Below, piece after piece: positions 41,575 through 51,426 of a stretch of 64,000 bases of DNA. Every line of letters begins with the position of its first letter. Position 1 is the first letter of the stretch. Source of the stretch: Actinomycetes bacterium (GTDB taxonomy: Bacteria > Actinomycetota > Actinomycetes > Jiangellales > Jiangellaceae); NCBI GenBank assembly GCA_021793295.1, contig JAJYTA010000005.1, forward strand, positions 1-64,000, given 5' to 3'. Both the position numbers and the translations under genes were made by a program. The notes beneath the pieces are model-generated. The model was not told the origin of the DNA. It did no database searches and was given only the letters and a program-made list of their open reading frames with translations.

Positions 41575-42080
41575 CCATCATGCCGATCCGCATCTGGGGT
41601 GACCCCGTGCTGCGCACCCCCTGCGACCCGGTGACGACGTTCGACAGCGACCTGCGCCGGTTGGTCGACGACATGTTCGAGACCATGTACGACGCGCCTG
41701 GGGTGGGGCTGGCGGCCAACCAGGTCGGCGTGTCGCTGCGGCTGTTCGTCTACGACGTCGGCGACGGGCTCAAGGGCGTCGTGGCCAACCCGGAGCTGGA
41801 ACTGTCCGAAGAAGAGCAGGTCGGCGACGAAGGATGCCTGTCGGTGCCGGGGCTCGCGTACAACCGGCGCCGGGCGATGCATGCGACGGTCACCGGTCAG
41901 GACGTCAACGGTGAACCGCTGACGTTGACCGGCAGCGGCCTGTTGGCGCGCTGTTTCCAGCACGAGACCGACCACATCAACGGCGAGCTCTACGTCGACA
42001 AACTCGACCGTGACGAGCGTAAGGCAGCGCTGAAGGCGATCCGCGAGGCCGACTGGGCGCGCGAGCCGTCCGTCGGCTGA
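41571..42080 (+). CDS. def: Peptide deformylase
   Basis: Motifs GVGLAANQVG, EGCLSVPG, QHETDH; GTGA overlap with the HAD gene (alternative ATG 41580). Confidence 0.96.
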   Translation: MTIMPIRIWGDPVLRTPCDPVTTFDSDLRRLVDDMFETMYDAPGVGLAANQVGVSLRLFVYDVGDGLKGVVANPELELSEEEQVGDEGCLSVPGLAYNRRRAMHATVTGQDVNGEPLTLTGSGLLARCFQHETDHINGELYVDKLDRDERKAALKAIREADWAREPSVG

Positions 42081-42092
42081 CGAGCGCGCCGC

Positions 42093-43001
42093 TCAGCGCA
42101 GCCCGTACGGCTTGCGGGCGCCGTTGACGTTGGTGATGATCGAATACACCGACGTGGTGGCGCAGATGAACAGCCGATTGCCCTTGGCCCCACCGAAGGT
42201 GAAATTGGCCGTGACCTCGGGTAGACGCAGCTTGCCCACCAGTGTCCCGTCGGTTTCGAAGCAGTGCAGACCGTCGGCTGCGGCGGCCCAGACCCGGTGC
42301 CGATCGTCGAGGCGGATGCCGTCGAAGGTGCCGGCCGTGCTGGTGGCGAAGACGTCGCCGCCGGACAGGGTGGCGTCGTCAGCGACGTCGAACACGCGGA
42401 TGTGATCGCGGCGGCTGTCGCCGATGTAGAGCTTGCGCTCATCGGGCGAGAACGCCAGCCCGTTCGGTCGGTCGAAGTCGTCGGCGACGATGCGCACCGT
42501 CGCATCGGCCGGGTCGACCCGGTAGACGTGGCAGGCGCCGATCTCGGACTCGGCGCGGTGACCTTCGTAGTCACTGTCGATGCCATAGGCGGGGTCGGTG
42601 AACCAGACGGAGCCGTCGGAGTGGACGACGACGTCGTTCGGGCTGTTCAGGCGCTTGCCGTCGTAGGCGTCGGCGAGCACGGTGATGGTGCCGTCGTGCT
42701 CGGTGCGGGTGATGCGCCGCGTACCCTGCTCGCAGCTGACCAGCCGGCCCGCCGGATCGAGCGTGTGGCCGTTGGTGTAGTCGGCCGGCTCTCGGAACAC
42801 GCCGACGGCGCCGGTCGTCTCGTCCCAGCGCAGCATCCGGTCGTTCGGGATGTCGCTCCACAGCAGGTATCGCCCGGCGGGAACGTAGACCGGGCCTTCG
42901 GTCCACCGGCACCCCGAGGCGAGGCGCTCGACGTGCTTGTCGCCCTTGAAGTCGAACCGTTCGTCCAGGACGTCGAACACCGCTGGAATCGTCTCGGTCA
43001 T
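42093..43001 (-). CDS. SMP-30/gluconolactonase/LRE-family protein
   Basis: EGPVYVPAGRYLLWSDIPNDRMLRWDE, LNSPNDVVVHSDGSVWFTDPAYGI, RPNGLAFSPDERKLYIGDS. Confidence 0.94.
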   Translation of the reverse strand: MTETIPAVFDVLDERFDFKGDKHVERLASGCRWTEGPVYVPAGRYLLWSDIPNDRMLRWDETTGAVGVFREPADYTNGHTLDPAGRLVSCEQGTRRITRTEHDGTITVLADAYDGKRLNSPNDVVVHSDGSVWFTDPAYGIDSDYEGHRAESEIGACHVYRVDPADATVRIVADDFDRPNGLAFSPDERKLYIGDSRRDHIRVFDVADDATLSGGDVFATSTAGTFDGIRLDDRHRVWAAAADGLHCFETDGTLVGKLRLPEVTANFTFGGAKGNRLFICATTSVYSIITNVNGARKPYGLR

Positions 43002-43046
43002 AGGGAGATCAGATCACATCACGACGGCATGCGATGATCGGGCACC

Positions 43047-44051
43047 ATGACCGATCTGCCGAGAGCCGTCCTGGTCATGGACCACGCTGCCACGAACCGG
43101 TTGTTCCACGACCGTTCGCTGGAGGCCCTGCGCGCCGTCGCCGACGTGAGATGGTGCGCACCGAATGATCCCAACCTGGCCGACGACGCGCTCACCGACG
43201 CTGAGATCGTGGTGACGACGTGGGGGAGCCCGCCGCTCGATGACGCCCTGCTGCGTGCCGCACCGCGTCTTCGAGCCGTGTTCCATGGCGCCGGGTCGGT
43301 CCGGCATCTGGTCACCCCGGCGTGTTGGGAGCGCGATCTGGTCATCGTCTCCGCCGCCGAGGCGAACGCGGTGCCGGTGGCGGAGTTCACCCTCGCCTCC
43401 GTGCTCTACGCGGGCAAGCGCGTTCAGGGCTTCGCACACGACTACACCCAGTCCCGTGGGCAGGGTTGGGACTTGCGGCTGGACCGGCTGCCGCCGACGA
43501 ACTACGGGTTGGTTGTCGGGCTCGTGGGCCTGTCCAAGATCGGTCACCGCGTGGCGCAGTTGCTGCGCCCGTTCGACATCGAGGTACTGGTGACCGACCC
43601 GTACGCCGCGTCCGTCGACGCCGAGGCTGTCGGCGCGCGCCTGGTCGAGCTCGACGAGCTGTTGCGCCACAGCGACGTCGTGTCCCTGCACGCACCCCTG
43701 CTGCCCGCAACGCAGAACATGATCGGCGCCGGGCAACTGGCGTCGATGCGCGACGGCGCGACGCTGATCAACACCGCCCGCGGTGGTCTGGTGGACACCG
43801 AGGCGTTGACGGCCGAAGCGGTCTCGGGACGGCTGAACGCGATACTCGACGTCACCGAGCCGGAACCGCTGCCGGCCGACTCAGCGCTCTACGGCCTGCC
43901 CAACGTCCAGCTCACACCGCACATCGCCGGCTCGATCGGCGCCGAGGTGCAGCGGATGGGCGAGCTCGTCGTCGACGAGATCGAACGCTTCCTGACCGGC
44001 CGGCCGCTTCAGTACCGCGTTCGACGAGAGGACATGCACCGTGTCGCCTGA
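43047..44051 (+). CDS. D-2-hydroxyacid dehydrogenase family protein
   Basis: VVGLVGLSKIGHRVAQLLRPFDIEVLVTDPYA, DGATLINTARGGLVDTEAL, LTPHIAGS. Confidence 0.92.
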   Translation: MTDLPRAVLVMDHAATNRLFHDRSLEALRAVADVRWCAPNDPNLADDALTDAEIVVTTWGSPPLDDALLRAAPRLRAVFHGAGSVRHLVTPACWERDLVIVSAAEANAVPVAEFTLASVLYAGKRVQGFAHDYTQSRGQGWDLRLDRLPPTNYGLVVGLVGLSKIGHRVAQLLRPFDIEVLVTDPYAASVDAEAVGARLVELDELLRHSDVVSLHAPLLPATQNMIGAGQLASMRDGATLINTARGGLVDTEALTAEAVSGRLNAILDVTEPEPLPADSALYGLPNVQLTPHIAGSIGAEVQRMGELVVDEIERFLTGRPLQYRVRREDMHRVA

Positions 44052-46023
44052 CCCGCGTTCCCGATACACCGGGTGGGCCCGTACCGATTGGGAGCGTGTG
44101 GCCGACACGTTGCTGCTGGCACCACGGCCTTACGCCACACCGGGACACGCGCTCATCCACCTGCCCGGCCCGGCGAGCGCGTCCGGACGATGGAGTGACG
44201 GGTTGGAAGGCTTCGCCCGGACGTTCCTCCTGGCGGCGTTCCGCCTCGCCGGCGCCGACGGCGCCGATCCGCATGGCCTCGCGCAGTGGTACGCCGACGG
44301 GATCCGCGCCGGTGTCGACCCGTCGTCGCCGGAGCGGTGGCCGCGCCTGACCGAGTGCAGACAGGCCGTCGTGGAGGCGGCGTCGGTCGCCATCGGTCTG
44401 CACGAGACCCGGCCCTGGGTGTGGGACCGGTTGCCCGCGCGAACCCGGGAGCAGGTCGTCGACTGGCTCGGCGACATGGTGGGGCTGGGCACGTACGAGA
44501 ACAACTGGGTCTGGTTCCAGAACGTCGTGGAGGCGTTCTTGCGCTCGGTGGGCGGACCGTGGGACCCGGCGGACATCGACAGCAACCTGCAGGCGCACGA
44601 AAGCTGGTACGTCGGTGGCGGCTGGTACACCGACGGCGGCACGCACAACTACGACTACTACGCCCACTGGGCCATGCACCTGTATCCGCTGTGGTACTGC
44701 CGCATGCTCGGTGAGCAAGCCGACGCGTCGATGCGCGAGACCTATCGCGACCGGCTGCGGCAGTTCCTGCTCGACGCTAGAGAATTGGTGGCCACCGACG
44801 GCGCACCGGTCTTTCAGGGCCGGTCGCTGACCTACCGGTTCGCCATGCTGGCGCCGTTCTGGGTCGGTGCCGTGTTCGACGCCACGCCGCTGCCGCCAGG
44901 ACAGACTCGCCGGCTGACCAGTGGCGTGCTGAAGTACTTCGCCGAGCGAGGCGCGCCCGACGCCGACGGGTTGCTGCCCATCGGCTGGCACGGCGCGTTC
45001 GTCAACGTGCGCCAGCCCTACTCCGGTCCCGGCTCGCCGTACTGGGCCAGCAAGGGCTTCGCAGGGCTGCTGCTGCCGGCCGAACATCCGGTGTGGACCG
45101 AGGACGAGGTGCCGCTGCCGGTCGAGCAGGCCGACTCGGTGCGGGTGATGCACGAGCCGGGTTGGGTGGTGTCGAGCACCGTGGCTGACGGCGTCGTGCG
45201 CGTGTTGAACCACGGCTCGGACAAACGCGCCGGTCCGGCTGCCAGCGTCGACCTGCCGTTCTACGCCAGACACGGGTACGCCACCCATTCCGCGCCCGAG
45301 TTGTCCCAGGCCGACGCGCAGCGGCCGGTCGATTCACACGTCGCGCTGCTCGACGCCGAGGGCGTCCCGTCGCATCGCACCCCGTTGACGCCGGTCGGCA
45401 TCGGTTCGGCCGGGCTGGCTTCGCGCAGCCGGGCCCACTGGCTCGATCTGTCCGACCGGGGCGGCAACACCGGGGGCTGGGAGAGCATCCGCGTGGGCCC
45501 CTGGCTCACCACCGCCTCGGTGGTACGCGGGCCGCTGGAGGTCCGCCTGGCCCGCGTCGATCCGGTGGATCCAGGCTTCGGTGTGCCCGGCACGGCCGAC
45601 AACGACGACCCGGACGCGTGGCGGTTGGTCGACGCCGGCCCGTGGCGGCTGCACATCGGCGGCTGGTCGGTGGCCACCGATACCGGGGCGCCGGGCGAGC
45701 GGTCGGCGGGGACCACCGCGTCGGTCGCGGTGGACAGCGGGTTGACCAGCGCCGTCGTCGCCGTCTCCGGCGTTGACGAGGTGGGCGTCCAGCATCGTGA
45801 CGGCACCAACCCGCTGGGCCGGCTGTCCGCGGCGCCGTGGGCCCGCACCACGACGCCGGTGTCGTTCGGGCAGGTCTACGCTGCCGTGGTGGTGTTGACC
45901 GGCGTGCCCGGCGTCGTCGACGAGGCTCGGCGGGTCGGCATGGTCGCCGACGGCGACGCGGTCACCGTCACGTGGCCGTCCGGCGACGTCGACAACCTGG
46001 TTCTACCAGCGCCGACGCACTGA
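44041..46023 (+). CDS. DUF2264 domain-containing protein (possible glycoside hydrolase)
   Basis: LLAPRPYATPGHALIHLPG, NNWVWFQNVVEAFLRSVGG, GWYTDGGTHNYDYYAHWAMHLYPLWY; GTG start. Confidence 0.88.
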   Translation: MSPDPRSRYTGWARTDWERVADTLLLAPRPYATPGHALIHLPGPASASGRWSDGLEGFARTFLLAAFRLAGADGADPHGLAQWYADGIRAGVDPSSPERWPRLTECRQAVVEAASVAIGLHETRPWVWDRLPARTREQVVDWLGDMVGLGTYENNWVWFQNVVEAFLRSVGGPWDPADIDSNLQAHESWYVGGGWYTDGGTHNYDYYAHWAMHLYPLWYCRMLGEQADASMRETYRDRLRQFLLDARELVATDGAPVFQGRSLTYRFAMLAPFWVGAVFDATPLPPGQTRRLTSGVLKYFAERGAPDADGLLPIGWHGAFVNVRQPYSGPGSPYWASKGFAGLLLPAEHPVWTEDEVPLPVEQADSVRVMHEPGWVVSSTVADGVVRVLNHGSDKRAGPAASVDLPFYARHGYATHSAPELSQADAQRPVDSHVALLDAEGVPSHRTPLTPVGIGSAGLASRSRAHWLDLSDRGGNTGGWESIRVGPWLTTASVVRGPLEVRLARVDPVDPGFGVPGTADNDDPDAWRLVDAGPWRLHIGGWSVATDTGAPGERSAGTTASVAVDSGLTSAVVAVSGVDEVGVQHRDGTNPLGRLSAAPWARTTTPVSFGQVYAAVVVLTGVPGVVDEARRVGMVADGDAVTVTWPSGDVDNLVLPAPTH

Positions 46024-46050
46024 CTCGTCCCGTCGGCGTAGCGTTGGGTC

Positions 46051-46953
46051 ATGGTGGACACTGCGTACACAGGTGACATCGCCTCGCCCGAGGAGCTCGC
46101 GGCACGCCTCGACGAGGCCGGTTATCTCGCCGACGACGGGTTGGCCACTGCCGCGTTCCTGGCCTTGCGGATGTGCCGGCCGCTGTTCGTCGAAGGTGCG
46201 GCGGGCGTGGGGAAGACCTCGCTCGCCCAGGCGCTGGCGGTGGTGCTCGACGCGCCGCTGATCCGGCTGCAGTGCTACGAGGGCGTCGATGCCGCTCAGG
46301 CGCTCTACGACTGGGATTTCCCGCGCCAGGTGCTGCATCTGCGTGCGGCCGAGGCCGCCGGGGTCACCGACGTCGGCCGGATCGAACACGAGTTGTACGA
46401 CCGGCGCTTCTTGCTGGCCCGCCCGCTGCTGCAGGCGCTCGAGACGACGCCGTCGGTGCTGTTGGTCGACGAGGTCGACCGCGCCGACGACGAGTTCGAG
46501 GCGTTCCTGCTCGAGGTGTTGTCCGACTTCACGATCTCCATTCCCGAGATCGGCACCATTCGCGCCGAGACGCCGCCGACGGTGATCGTCACCAGCAATC
46601 GCACCCGCGAGGTGCACGACGCTCTCAAGCGGCGCTGCCTGTACCACTGGCTGGCGCATCCGACGTTCGAGCGCGAGGTCGCCGTGATCCGCCGCCGGCT
46701 CCCCGGCATCAGCGAGCGGCTGGCCGACGACGTCGCGCGGGCGGCGCACCGGCTGCGCGACGCCGGGCTGCTCAAACCGCCCGGACTGGCCGAATCCATC
46801 GACTGGGCGGCGGCGCTGTCTGCGCTGGGCGCCACCGAGCTCGATGCCGACCTGGCATCGCGCACGCTGGGCGCGGTGCTGAAGTACCAAGAGGACACCG
46901 AGCGGGTGCTGGAGTCCGTCGGCGACCTGGTGATCAGCGGGGGACAGCCATGA
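46051..46953 (+). CDS. MoxR-family AAA+ ATPase (CoxD-like)
   Basis: LFVEGAAGVGKTSLAQALA, LLVDEVDRADDEFEAFLLEVLSDF. Confidence 0.93.
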   Translation: MVDTAYTGDIASPEELAARLDEAGYLADDGLATAAFLALRMCRPLFVEGAAGVGKTSLAQALAVVLDAPLIRLQCYEGVDAAQALYDWDFPRQVLHLRAAEAAGVTDVGRIEHELYDRRFLLARPLLQALETTPSVLLVDEVDRADDEFEAFLLEVLSDFTISIPEIGTIRAETPPTVIVTSNRTREVHDALKRRCLYHWLAHPTFEREVAVIRRRLPGISERLADDVARAAHRLRDAGLLKPPGLAESIDWAAALSALGATELDADLASRTLGAVLKYQEDTERVLESVGDLVISGGQP

Positions 46954-48107
46954 TCACCACCGATGCGCCGCGCGACGCCGTCGAGGTGATCGTCGGTTTC
47001 GCGCGGCGGCTGGGCCAGGACGGTTTGGCGGTCCCGCCGACGAGGGTGCACGCGATGCTCGAGGCCCTCGGCGAGCTCGGCGCGGAGTCGTTGGGCGCGG
47101 TCTACTGGGCCGGGCGGGTGACCCTGTGCGCGTCGCCGGAAGACATCGAATGCTACGACCGGACGTTCGCGGCGTACTTCTCCGGGCGACCGCCGCCTGC
47201 GGTCCGCCGAACCGCCGTGACGCCGATCTACCGCCCCGGCGCGGTCCCGGCCGACCCGGCCGCCCCCGGGCAGGGCGACGACGTCGATTCCCCGCCGCAA
47301 CGCCTGGCCACGGCGAGCCGTATCGAGGTGCTGCGCCACCGTGACCTGGCCGGGCTCACCGCGGACGAGAAGGCCGAGGTGCACCGCTTCATCAGCGCGC
47401 TCACCCCGGCCGTGGCCGACCGGGTGTCCCGGCGGATGCATGCGGCGCCGTCAGGACGCGTCGACCCCCACCGCACGGTCCGAGCGATCCTCCGCCACGG
47501 CGGCGAGCCGGTCGACTTGCGCCGGCAGCGTCCGCTGCGGCGGTACCGGCGGGTGGTGTTCCTGGTCGACGTCAGCGGCTCGATGGCTCCTTATGCCGAC
47601 ACCATGTTGCGGTTCGCGCACGCAGCCTGCCGCACACGGCCTGGCACGGAGGTCTTCACCGTCGGCACCCGCCTGACTCGCGTGACCCGGCAGTTGCAGG
47701 GCCGCGACCCGAGCGCCGCGCTGAGCGCAGCGATGGCTGCGGTGACGGACTGGAGCGGCGGCACGCGCCTGGGCGATGAGTTGGCGGCGTTCCTCGATCA
47801 GTGGGGGCAGCGCGGCACCGCGCGCGGCGCCGTGGTCGTCATCGGCAGCGATGGCTGGGAACGAGGTGACCCGACGCTGCTGGGGGAGCAGATGGCCCGG
47901 CTGGCCAGACTCGCGCGGGCGGTGGTGTGGGTGAACCCGCACCGCGGCCGGGAAGGTTTCGTGCCCAGCACGGGCGGGATGCGAGCGGCTCTGCCGCACC
48001 TCGATCACCTGGTCGCGGGCCATTCGTTGGCGGCGTACGAAGAGCTGGCCGGGCTGCTGGGCGGTACGGGCCAGGCACGTGAACGACATGGGGGCCGTCA
48101 TGCGTGA
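46950..48107 (+). CDS. vWA domain protein (CoxE-like)
   Basis: MIDAS RRVVFLVDVSGSMAPYADTMLRFAH; ATGA overlap with the MoxR gene; ATG at 46950. Confidence 0.92.
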   Translation: MITTDAPRDAVEVIVGFARRLGQDGLAVPPTRVHAMLEALGELGAESLGAVYWAGRVTLCASPEDIECYDRTFAAYFSGRPPPAVRRTAVTPIYRPGAVPADPAAPGQGDDVDSPPQRLATASRIEVLRHRDLAGLTADEKAEVHRFISALTPAVADRVSRRMHAAPSGRVDPHRTVRAILRHGGEPVDLRRQRPLRRYRRVVFLVDVSGSMAPYADTMLRFAHAACRTRPGTEVFTVGTRLTRVTRQLQGRDPSAALSAAMAAVTDWSGGTRLGDELAAFLDQWGQRGTARGAVVVIGSDGWERGDPTLLGEQMARLARLARAVVWVNPHRGREGFVPSTGGMRAALPHLDHLVAGHSLAAYEELAGLLGGTGQARERHGGRHA

Positions 48108-49212
48108 GGTGATGAAGGAACTCGTCGAGACCGTGGACAGTGGGCAGCGCGCTGGTCTGGTCACCGTCGTCCGGACGTTCCGATCGGCGCCCCGGCCTCC
48201 GGGCGCCGCGCTGGCGGTCACGCCTACCGGCGCGGCTGTGGGCAGCGTGTCAGGCGGGTGCATCGAGGGGGCGGTGTACGAGCTGGCCGGCGAGGTGATC
48301 GCCGGGCGGGCGCCGACGCTGCAACGTTACGGCGTCAGCGATGACGACGCGTTCGCGATCGGGCTCACCTGCGGCGGGATCATCGACGTGTTCGTCGAAC
48401 CGGTGGATGCCGAGACCTTCCCGGAGCTGCCGGCGGTGTCGGCGGCCATCGAGGCCGGCGAGCCGGTCGCGGTGGCGACTGTCGTCGGCGGGCCCGGCCC
48501 GGTGGGGGCGCACCTGGTGGTGTGGCCGGACCGGGTGAGTGGCACGTTGGGCGGCGAGCGCCTCGACGACGCCGTCGCCGCCGACGCCCGCGGCATGCTC
48601 GACCAGGGCATGACCGGTGTACGGCATTACGGCGCCGACGGTGAACGCCGGATGGACGAGCTGGAGATCTTCGTCCATGCGTTCGCCCCACGCCCGCGGA
48701 TGTTGGTGTTCGGGGCCATCGACTTCGCCGCCGCCCTCGTGCGAGTCGGCCGGTTCCTGGGCTACCACGTCACCGTGTGCGATGCGCGTCCGGTGTTCGC
48801 GACCCCTCGGCGGTTCCCCGATGCCGACGAGGTCGTGGTCAGCTGGCCGCACGACTTTCTCGCCAGCGCCACGATCGACGAGCGGACCGTCATCTGCGTG
48901 CTCACACACGACCCGAAGTTCGACGTCCCGCTGCTGGAGGCGGCGGTGAAGTCGCCGGCCGCCTACATCGGCGTGATGGGCTCGCGGCGCACCCACGACG
49001 ACCGGATGGCTCGGCTGCGCGAGCGCGGGGTGAGCGCCGACGACCTCGCGCGGCTGTCGTCGCCGCTGGGCCTCGACCTCGGGGCACGAACTCCGGAGGA
49101 GACCGCGGTGTCGATCGCCGCGGAGATCATCGCGGCTCGGTGGGGCGGCACCGGTCAGCGGCTGAGCAAGCTCAGCGGACCGATCCATCGCGATCACGGC
49201 GAGTCGTCGTGA
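48079..49212 (+). CDS. XdhC/CoxI-family molybdenum-enzyme maturation protein
   Basis: FRSAPRPPGAALAVTPTGAAVGSVSGGCIEGAVYE, YIGVMGSRRTHDDRMARLRERG, LGLDLGARTPEETAVSIAAEIIAAR. Confidence 0.93.
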   Translation: MNDMGAVMREVMKELVETVDSGQRAGLVTVVRTFRSAPRPPGAALAVTPTGAAVGSVSGGCIEGAVYELAGEVIAGRAPTLQRYGVSDDDAFAIGLTCGGIIDVFVEPVDAETFPELPAVSAAIEAGEPVAVATVVGGPGPVGAHLVVWPDRVSGTLGGERLDDAVAADARGMLDQGMTGVRHYGADGERRMDELEIFVHAFAPRPRMLVFGAIDFAAALVRVGRFLGYHVTVCDARPVFATPRRFPDADEVVVSWPHDFLASATIDERTVICVLTHDPKFDVPLLEAAVKSPAAYIGVMGSRRTHDDRMARLRERGVSADDLARLSSPLGLDLGARTPEETAVSIAAEIIAARWGGTGQRLSKLSGPIHRDHGESS

Positions 49213-49778
49213 TCCCCGCGGCCGCTGCGGGCCTGGTGTTGGCCGCCGGGGAGGGCCGGCGGTTCGGCGGGCCGAAAGCCGTCGTCGAGCTGGACGGCGA
49301 ACGCTTGGTCGACCGCGCCGTCCGACTGCTCGCCGACGGCGGGTGCGCGCCGGTCGTGGTCGTCGACGGGGCGGTACGGCTGACGGTTCCCGGGGCGAAG
49401 GTCGTGCACAATCCGGACTGGCGGACCGGGATGGGGTCGTCGGTGCGTGTCGGGCTGGCGGCGCTGGCGGCAGAGGAAGCCAACGCGGCCGTGGTGGTGC
49501 TCGTGGATCAACCGTGGCTGGGGTCGCGATGCGTGCGGCGGTTGCGGGAAGCGCGCGCCGGCGGTGCGTTCGTCGCCGCGGCGACCTATGACGGCAGGCG
49601 CGGTAATCCGGTCCTGTTGGCGCGCGAGGTATGGGACGACGTCGCTGCCGCCGCGCACGGCGACCAGGGGGCGCGCGGGTTCATGGCTGCGCATCCGGAG
49701 TTGGTGACGTTGGTGGACTGTGACGGCACCGGACGCCCCGACGACGTCGATCGGCCGGCAGACCTGGAGCGCCGTTGA
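49209..49778 (+). CDS. MocA/MobA-like nucleotidyltransferase
   Basis: GLVLAAGEGRRFGGPKAVVELDGERLVDRAVRLL; GTG at 49209 (GTGA overlap). Confidence 0.9.
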   Translation: MIPAAAAGLVLAAGEGRRFGGPKAVVELDGERLVDRAVRLLADGGCAPVVVVDGAVRLTVPGAKVVHNPDWRTGMGSSVRVGLAALAAEEANAAVVVLVDQPWLGSRCVRRLREARAGGAFVAAATYDGRRGNPVLLAREVWDDVAAAAHGDQGARGFMAAHPELVTLVDCDGTGRPDDVDRPADLERR

Positions 49779-49833
49779 CCCGGGATGCCAACTCGATCTG
49801 GTGATTCGGACTGGTGTTCGATAAGATTGGATC

Positions 49834-51381
49834 ATGGATTCGCCGCCGCCAACCCCGGAGTGGGCCGACTACCCGCCGGGCGTGGAACTGGCGGCGGTGT
49901 TGGAAGAGGTCGACGTGGCGGGGCTGGACGACGACTCGCCCGTGGTGGACCTCATCGTGGCCGTGGAGCGTCAGGTCGCGCATCTGCGAGCGGTGCAGAT
50001 GCGGGCGATCGTGGAGCTGTCGCAGCGGGAGAACTACCGATTCTGCGGTGGGTGTGACGACGACGCGGAGATGCACTCCACGCGGCATTGGCACGACCCG
50101 ATCCGCGCTGTGGGATCGGAGCTCTCCGCGGCGCTGTCGTGTACGCCGGCCCAAGCCGATGCCCGCGCGGCGTTGGCGGTGGAGCTGACCGACGACTTGC
50201 CGGCCACGCTGGACGCACTGGACGCGGGACGTATCGACGAGCGCCGCGCCGAGCTGATCGCGAGTCGTACACGGGTCCTTGAGGGCGACAAGCAGCGCTT
50301 GGTGGAGCAGCGAATCCTGCCGGACGCGGGGCAGCTGACCACGCGTCAGCTGGCCCGGCGGCTCGATCGTGAAGTGATCGCCGCCGACCCGGCCGCAGCC
50401 GAGCGGCGCCGGCAGGAGGGCCAGGCCAGGCGCAGAGTGGAGATGCCGCGCTCATACCCAGGCGGGGACGGCATGGGCGAGATGGTCCTCGTCGGGCCGA
50501 TGGAGGACCTCGCGGCGCTCTACGCTGCCATCGACGCCGCCGCCCGGTCCGCGCGCAGTGCCGGTGACCAGCGCACCCTGAATCAGCTTCGGTTCGACAT
50601 CATCACCGGACTCGGCTGGAACGCGCTGCGGTCCGGCTTTCTCGGTGGGTGTCGCCCCACACCCGGCACCAGCGGACCGGACGAGGGCGACTGCGACTCC
50701 GATGACGCAATCGACGCCGACGACGCACCCGACGGCGACAGCGGCCAGGATGCTCCTGAGGCACCGCGTGCCGGTAGCGGCTGCTGCCGCGGCGACGGAT
50801 ACCGCACCGATTCCCGCCAGCACGGACGTGCAGCCACCGTGAACGTCACCATGGCGTTGTCGACCCTGCTCGGCCGCGACGACCGGCCCGCGGAACTCGA
50901 AGGCTACGGGCCCATCACGGCCCAGGCTGGACGGATGATCACGACCAAAGGTGCCGGCCTGCGGCGCATGCTGACCGATCCGGTCGACGGCCAACTGTTG
51001 GAGTACGGCCGCACCAGGTACACGCCCCCGCAAGCACTGATCGATTTCATCATCGCCCGCGACCGGACGTGCCGTTTCCCGACCAACGACACGCCCGCGC
51101 GCGCCTCGGACATCGACCACCGCATTCCCTACCAGCGCGGCGGCACCACCGGGGCCGGCAACAATCAAGCACTGGCGCGCCGCTTCCATCTCGACAAGAC
51201 CTTGCACGGCTGGGAGCTCTATCAACCTGCGCCCGGTGTGTACGTGTGGGTCAGCCCCGCCGGGCGCATCTACCGCACGCTGCCCGAAGTCATCGGATTC
51301 ATCGAAGAATCGCCGCCTGGGCCAGAGCCGCCGCCGGATCCGGAACCGTTGCCTGATCCGCTCGAGGCCCCACCGTTCTGA
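49834..51381 (+). CDS. DUF222 / HNH endonuclease-signature protein (13E12-repeat family)
   Basis: C-terminal RDRTCRFPTNDTPARASDIDHRIPYQRGGTTGAGNNQALARRFHLDKTLHGW; N-terminal DUF222-like helices. Confidence 0.93.
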   Translation: MDSPPPTPEWADYPPGVELAAVLEEVDVAGLDDDSPVVDLIVAVERQVAHLRAVQMRAIVELSQRENYRFCGGCDDDAEMHSTRHWHDPIRAVGSELSAALSCTPAQADARAALAVELTDDLPATLDALDAGRIDERRAELIASRTRVLEGDKQRLVEQRILPDAGQLTTRQLARRLDREVIAADPAAAERRRQEGQARRRVEMPRSYPGGDGMGEMVLVGPMEDLAALYAAIDAAARSARSAGDQRTLNQLRFDIITGLGWNALRSGFLGGCRPTPGTSGPDEGDCDSDDAIDADDAPDGDSGQDAPEAPRAGSGCCRGDGYRTDSRQHGRAATVNVTMALSTLLGRDDRPAELEGYGPITAQAGRMITTKGAGLRRMLTDPVDGQLLEYGRTRYTPPQALIDFIIARDRTCRFPTNDTPARASDIDHRIPYQRGGTTGAGNNQALARRFHLDKTLHGWELYQPAPGVYVWVSPAGRIYRTLPEVIGFIEESPPGPEPPPDPEPLPDPLEAPPF

Positions 51382-51426
51382 CCCGCCGGACAACCTCGTC
51401 CTGAGGGCCACGACGGGCTGGTGAAC

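Noticed and set aside
41076-42080. 334-aa ORF as a long fused deformylase
   Set aside because: The upstream part is out-of-frame reading of the HAD gene; def begins at 41571/41580.
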